NCBI RefSeq assembly: GCF_026410385.1
Contig: NZ_JAPMLT010000014.1
Span: 62,001 to 126,000 of the forward strand
Length of the DNA stretch: 64,000 bases
Source: Tumebacillus lacus
GTDB taxonomy: Bacteria > Bacillota > Bacilli > Tumebacillales > Tumebacillaceae
Direction of reading: 5' to 3'
Below are positions 61,746 through 64,000 of this stretch, in pieces; positions within the stretch are counted from its first letter, which is position 1; the number at the start of each line of letters is the position of its first letter. The position numbers and the translations under genes were made by a program. Under the pieces are notes generated by a model. That model made no database searches, was not told the DNA's origin, and was given only the letters and a program-made list of their open reading frames with translations.

Positions 61746-62268
61746 GTGGCGCACCGGCTACCTGTCTTTGGGCGCCAACCTCGGTGATCGCCGCCTGAAC
61801 CTGCGGACGGCGATCGCGCGGCTGGACAGCCAACCGGAGATTCAGGTGACGCAGATCTCCCCGCTCTATGAGACCAAACCGGTCGGTTACGCGGACCAAC
61901 CCGACTTTTTAAACCTGTGCATCGAAATAAAAACGACACTATCGCCGGAAAATTTACTGAAAATCACCGGTTCTACAGAACTCGACCTGGGTCGACAAAG
62001 GGATATCTACTGGGGTCCTCGAACTTTAGATATAGATATCCTGCTACTAGAAGGGCAGGTCTTGGACACGGAGGACCTCATTCTTCCCCACCCACGCATG
62101 AAGGAACGCGCTTTCGTCTTACTACCTCTCGCAGACATAGCGGGTGATCTGGTCCACCCCGTAACGCAACAGTCCGTGTCGGACATGGCCGATCTGGTCG
62201 TCGGAAAGGAAGGAGTCTTTCGATGTCAGATACCATTGGCAAGCGACTACGAGCCTACCGAAAGCTAA
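61735..62268 (+). CDS. folK: HPPK: 6-hydroxymethyl-dihydropterin pyrophosphokinase
   Basis: Adds pyrophosphate to the pterin before folP. The 177 residues carry GYLSLGANLGDRRLNLRTAI, SPLYETKPVGYADQPDFLN and the signature RDIYWGPRTLDIDILLLEG, with LILPHPRMKERAFVLLPLAD. GTG 61735 overlaps folB by 11 bases. From about 61915 the DNA becomes markedly more AT-rich with codons such as TTA, CTA and ATA, unlike its first 60 codons. Its end overlaps the next gene by 46 bases. Confidence 0.95.
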   Translation: MAAEWRTGYLSLGANLGDRRLNLRTAIARLDSQPEIQVTQISPLYETKPVGYADQPDFLNLCIEIKTTLSPENLLKITGSTELDLGRQRDIYWGPRTLDIDILLLEGQVLDTEDLILPHPRMKERAFVLLPLADIAGDLVHPVTQQSVSDMADLVVGKEGVFRCQIPLASDYEPTES

Positions 62269-62441
62269 AGAACCTCACTCAGCAGGAACTGGCAGATCGT
62301 CTTCATGTCTCGATTGCCATCGTCGGCGCGGTCGAACGCGGCACCCGGATGCCTTCCAAAGAGCTGATGCGCTCCATCCATGAGGTGCTCGGCGTGACCG
62401 AACAAGAGTTGCGCGGCGAGAGTCTAACATTTGGCGGTTGA
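62223..62441 (+). CDS. Small helix-turn-helix protein (YazB-like)
   Basis: A 72-residue Cro/CI-type regulator. The HTH core is GKRLRAYRKLKNLTQQELAD, RLHVSIAIVGAVERGTRMPS and ELMRSIHEVLGVTEQELRG. In Bacillus the small gene yazB sits at the same place, between folK and dusB. The ATG follows AAAGGAAGGAG inside folK, whose last 46 bases it overlaps, so translation is coupled. Targets unknown. Confidence 0.88.
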   Translation: MSDTIGKRLRAYRKLKNLTQQELADRLHVSIAIVGAVERGTRMPSKELMRSIHEVLGVTEQELRGESLTFGG

Positions 62442-62467
62442 GAAGGGTGTTCTCCTGGTGGTACAAT
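62438..62467 (+). promoter_or_regulatory. Sigma-A promoter of dusB
   Basis: -35 TTGAGA (62438-62443, overlapping the HTH gene stop), 18-nt spacer, -10 TACAAT (62462-62467). The start point is expected near 62474. Confidence 0.7.
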
Positions 62468-62494
62468 GGGGACACTACAAAACACGGCGCGGAG

Positions 62495-62521
62495 CACAGG
62501 GGCAACAGAACCTGTGTTTTT
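62495..62521 (+). terminator. Terminator-like hairpin in the dusB leader
   Basis: CACAGG (62495-62500) pairs with CCTGTG (62511-62516), followed by TTTTT. It lies about 20 nt after the predicted start point and 26 nt before the dusB ATG. Confidence 0.6.
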
Positions 62522-62546
62522 CGCATGTATGGAGGTGTTTTTCCAT

Positions 62547-63581
62547 ATGACTCAAGAAATGAAGAAAGAGACGACTTTTGATAAAAAGCTCATGATCGGT
62601 CATGTCGAGCTTGAAAATAATGTGATCCTCGCCCCGATGGCGGGCGTTTGCAATCCTTCCTTCCGCGTCCTCGCCAAAGAGATGGGGGCGGGCTTGGTCT
62701 GCGCCGAGATGGTCGCAACCAAGGCGCTGCAGCACGGCAACCAAAAGACCCGTTCGATGTTGACGATCCTCGAAGAAGAGCGTCCGGTCTCGATGCAGCT
62801 CGTCGGTTGTGATGAAGAATCGATGAAGATCGCGGCCGAACTGGTGGCAAACACCGACGCAGCCATCGTCGACATCAACATGGGCTGCCCGGCTACGAAA
62901 GTCCACAAAGCAGGCTCCGGCGCGGCGTTGGCCCGCGACCCGGAAAAGGCCTACAAGATCATCGAGGCGGTCGTCAAAGCGGTGCCGCACAAACCGGTCA
63001 CCGTCAAGTTCCGCAAAGGCTGGGACGATGACAACATCAACGCCATCGACGTCGCCCGCGCGGCGGAGGCGGCCGGTGCCAAGTCGGTCGCCGTCCACGG
63101 ACGCACGGCCAAGCAGATGTATACCGGTCAGGCGGACTGGGACATCATTCGCCAAGTCAAAGAAGCGGTCAACATCCGCGTCATCGGCAACGGCGACATC
63201 ACCTCGCCGCAAAAAGCGGTGGAGATGCTACGTCTCACCGGCGCGGACGGCGTGATGATCGGCCGCGGCTCGCTCGGCAACCCGTGGATCTTCCAGCAGG
63301 TCGCCCACTACATCAAGACGGGTGAAGAGCTGCCGGCTCCGACGGCGATGGACCGCATTCAGGTCTGCCTGCGTCATCTGGACCTGCTCGTCGCGGAAAA
63401 AGGCGATTTTGTCGGCGTCCGCGAGATGCGCAAACACGCGGCGTGGTACACCAAGGGTCTGCGCGATTCCAACGCATTCCGCGATGAGATCAACCTGATC
63501 GAAACGCCGGACGCGATGCGCAGCGCTTTGAACCGCTACCTCGAAACCATTCTCAAGCACGAAGCGGCTGTCATCGTTTGA
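62547..63581 (+). CDS. dusB: tRNA-dihydrouridine synthase B
   Basis: FMN-dependent reduction of uridines in tRNA. The 344 residues have the barrel motifs NNVILAPMAGVCNPSFRVLA, DINMGCPATKVHKAGSGAAL (catalytic Cys in the MGCPA motif), VTVKFRKGWDDDNINAIDVA, VAVHGRTAKQMYTGQADWD and GADGVMIGRGSLGNPWIFQQ. The C-terminal helical tRNA-binding domain follows. ATG 62547 follows GGAGGTG at 9 bases; the frame upstream of it covers the promoter and hairpin. Order folK-HTH-dusB as in Bacillus. Confidence 0.97.
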   Translation: MTQEMKKETTFDKKLMIGHVELENNVILAPMAGVCNPSFRVLAKEMGAGLVCAEMVATKALQHGNQKTRSMLTILEEERPVSMQLVGCDEESMKIAAELVANTDAAIVDINMGCPATKVHKAGSGAALARDPEKAYKIIEAVVKAVPHKPVTVKFRKGWDDDNINAIDVARAAEAAGAKSVAVHGRTAKQMYTGQADWDIIRQVKEAVNIRVIGNGDITSPQKAVEMLRLTGADGVMIGRGSLGNPWIFQQVAHYIKTGEELPAPTAMDRIQVCLRHLDLLVAEKGDFVGVREMRKHAAWYTKGLRDSNAFRDEINLIETPDAMRSALNRYLETILKHEAAVIV

Positions 63582-63601
63582 TTGTGATCGTCCGATTTGG
63601 G

Positions 63602-63624
63602 AGAGGATGAGTCTATCATCCTCT
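63602..63624 (+). repeat. Perfect 9-bp inverted repeat after dusB
   Basis: AGAGGATGA (63602-63610) and TCATCCTCT (63616-63624) with a 5-nt loop. No T run follows, so it may be a T-less terminator or an operator before the next gene. Confidence 0.5.
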
Positions 63625-63645
63625 AACAGACAGGCGGGATCGCAG

Positions 63646-64000
63646 GTGAAACATATCGTCAGCGTCTCTCTGGGCGCATCGTCGAGAGATCATTCGGTCA
63701 CCGTCGATCTGCTCGGCGAGCAAGTGTTGATCGAGCGGATCGGCACCGACGGCAACAGACGGCGTGCGATGCAGGAGATCGTCCGATTGGACGGCGAGGT
63801 CGATGCTTTCGGAATGGGAGGCATCGACCGATACATAAGGGTCGGTAACAAACGGTACACATTCCGCGAGGCGGAAAAGATCGCCACTTGTGCTCGGATC
63901 ACGCCGATCTTCGACGGGTCCGGACTAAAAAATTCATTGGAGCGTCATGTCGTCAGGCAACTGGCCGACCATCCGCTCCTTTCTTTGCGTGGCAAAAAAG
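63646..64000 (+). CDS. Protein of uncertain function, 5' part (runs off window)
   Basis: GTG at 63646 opens a frame that stays open to the window end (118 codons): MKHIVSVSLGASSRDHSVTV, continuing DLLGEQVLIERIGTDGNRRR, then AFGMGGIDRYIRVGNKRYTF, ARITPIFDGSGLKNSLERHV. The SLGxSxRDH start and the GGID and DGSGLKN(T/S)LER segments look like a conserved Firmicute family often annotated as quinate 5-dehydrogenase-like; that assignment is from memory and unproven. A ribosome site is not obvious (GGGATCGCAG). The 3' end is missing. Confidence 0.7.
   Translation, partial: MKHIVSVSLGASSRDHSVTVDLLGEQVLIERIGTDGNRRRAMQEIVRLDGEVDAFGMGGIDRYIRVGNKRYTFREAEKIATCARITPIFDGSGLKNSLERHVVRQLADHPLLSLRGKK

Overview
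The window comes from the chromosome of a fairly GC-rich (high 50s to low 60s percent by eye) endospore-forming Firmicute. A Tumebacillus/Alicyclobacillaceae-type relative of Bacillus is the best guess. The main evidence is a long block whose gene order matches the Bacillus region between metG and the hup/divIC genes: metG, tatD, rnmV, rsmA, yabG, veg, sspF-like, ispE, purR, ridA, spoVG, glmU, prs, ctc, pth, fin, mfd, prsA-like, spoVT, spoVB-like, yabN/mazG, hup, rqcP, yabP, yabQ, divIC, yabR. A folP-folB-folK-HTH-dusB block follows further on. Genus-level placement is inference from gene order and style only.

Layout. 1-2128: end of metG and tatD. 2342-7905 (minus): ilvE-ilvB-ilvN-ilvC-ilvD, one branched-chain amino-acid operon, preceded at 7950-8850 by three tandem, nearly identical T-box leaders and a good sigma-A promoter. 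9414-11366: a SEDS cell-wall polymerase and a LysE exporter. 11473-13823: rnmV, rsmA, a small membrane protein and a YkuK-like RNase H-fold protein. 13861-20436 is accessory: a lipoprotein of unknown function, a secreted lipase-like hydrolase, a WXG100-type toxin with a GH-E nuclease tip and its SUFU-type immunity gene, and an EamA transporter. 20594-24114: DHH phosphoesterase, GT2 glycosyltransferase, yabG, veg, SASP. 24275-27783: a cyanophycinase/cyanophycin synthetase pair inserted before ispE. 27920-48693: the conserved housekeeping and sporulation block described above. 48873-52031: small proteins, rpoE (delta) and pyrG. 52324-58403 (minus): SinR-like regulator, SLH-anchored 5'-nucleotidase, metallo-beta-lactamase-fold hydrolase, dinB with a LexA-type box, and a spore-coat-type ATP-grasp protein. 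58558-64000: hslO, cysK, folP-folB-folK, a small HTH regulator, dusB, and the start of an unassigned gene cut by the window edge.

Most genes are housekeeping: translation quality (metG, pth, rqcP, rsmA, rnmV, dusB), nucleotide supply (prs, pyrG, purR), cell wall (glmU, ispE, SEDS, divIC), folate and cysteine synthesis, repair (mfd, dinB) and sporulation (yabG, sspF, spoVG, fin, spoVT, spoVB-like, yabP, yabQ). The most unusual features are the triple isoleucine-type T-box array, the cyanophycin gene pair beside a spore-protein gene, the toxin/immunity pair with a compositionally distinct tip, a frameshifted propeller-like gene, and terminator-like hairpins in the leaders of rnmV, dusB and pyrG. 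No tRNA, rRNA, insertion sequence or CRISPR array was recognised.
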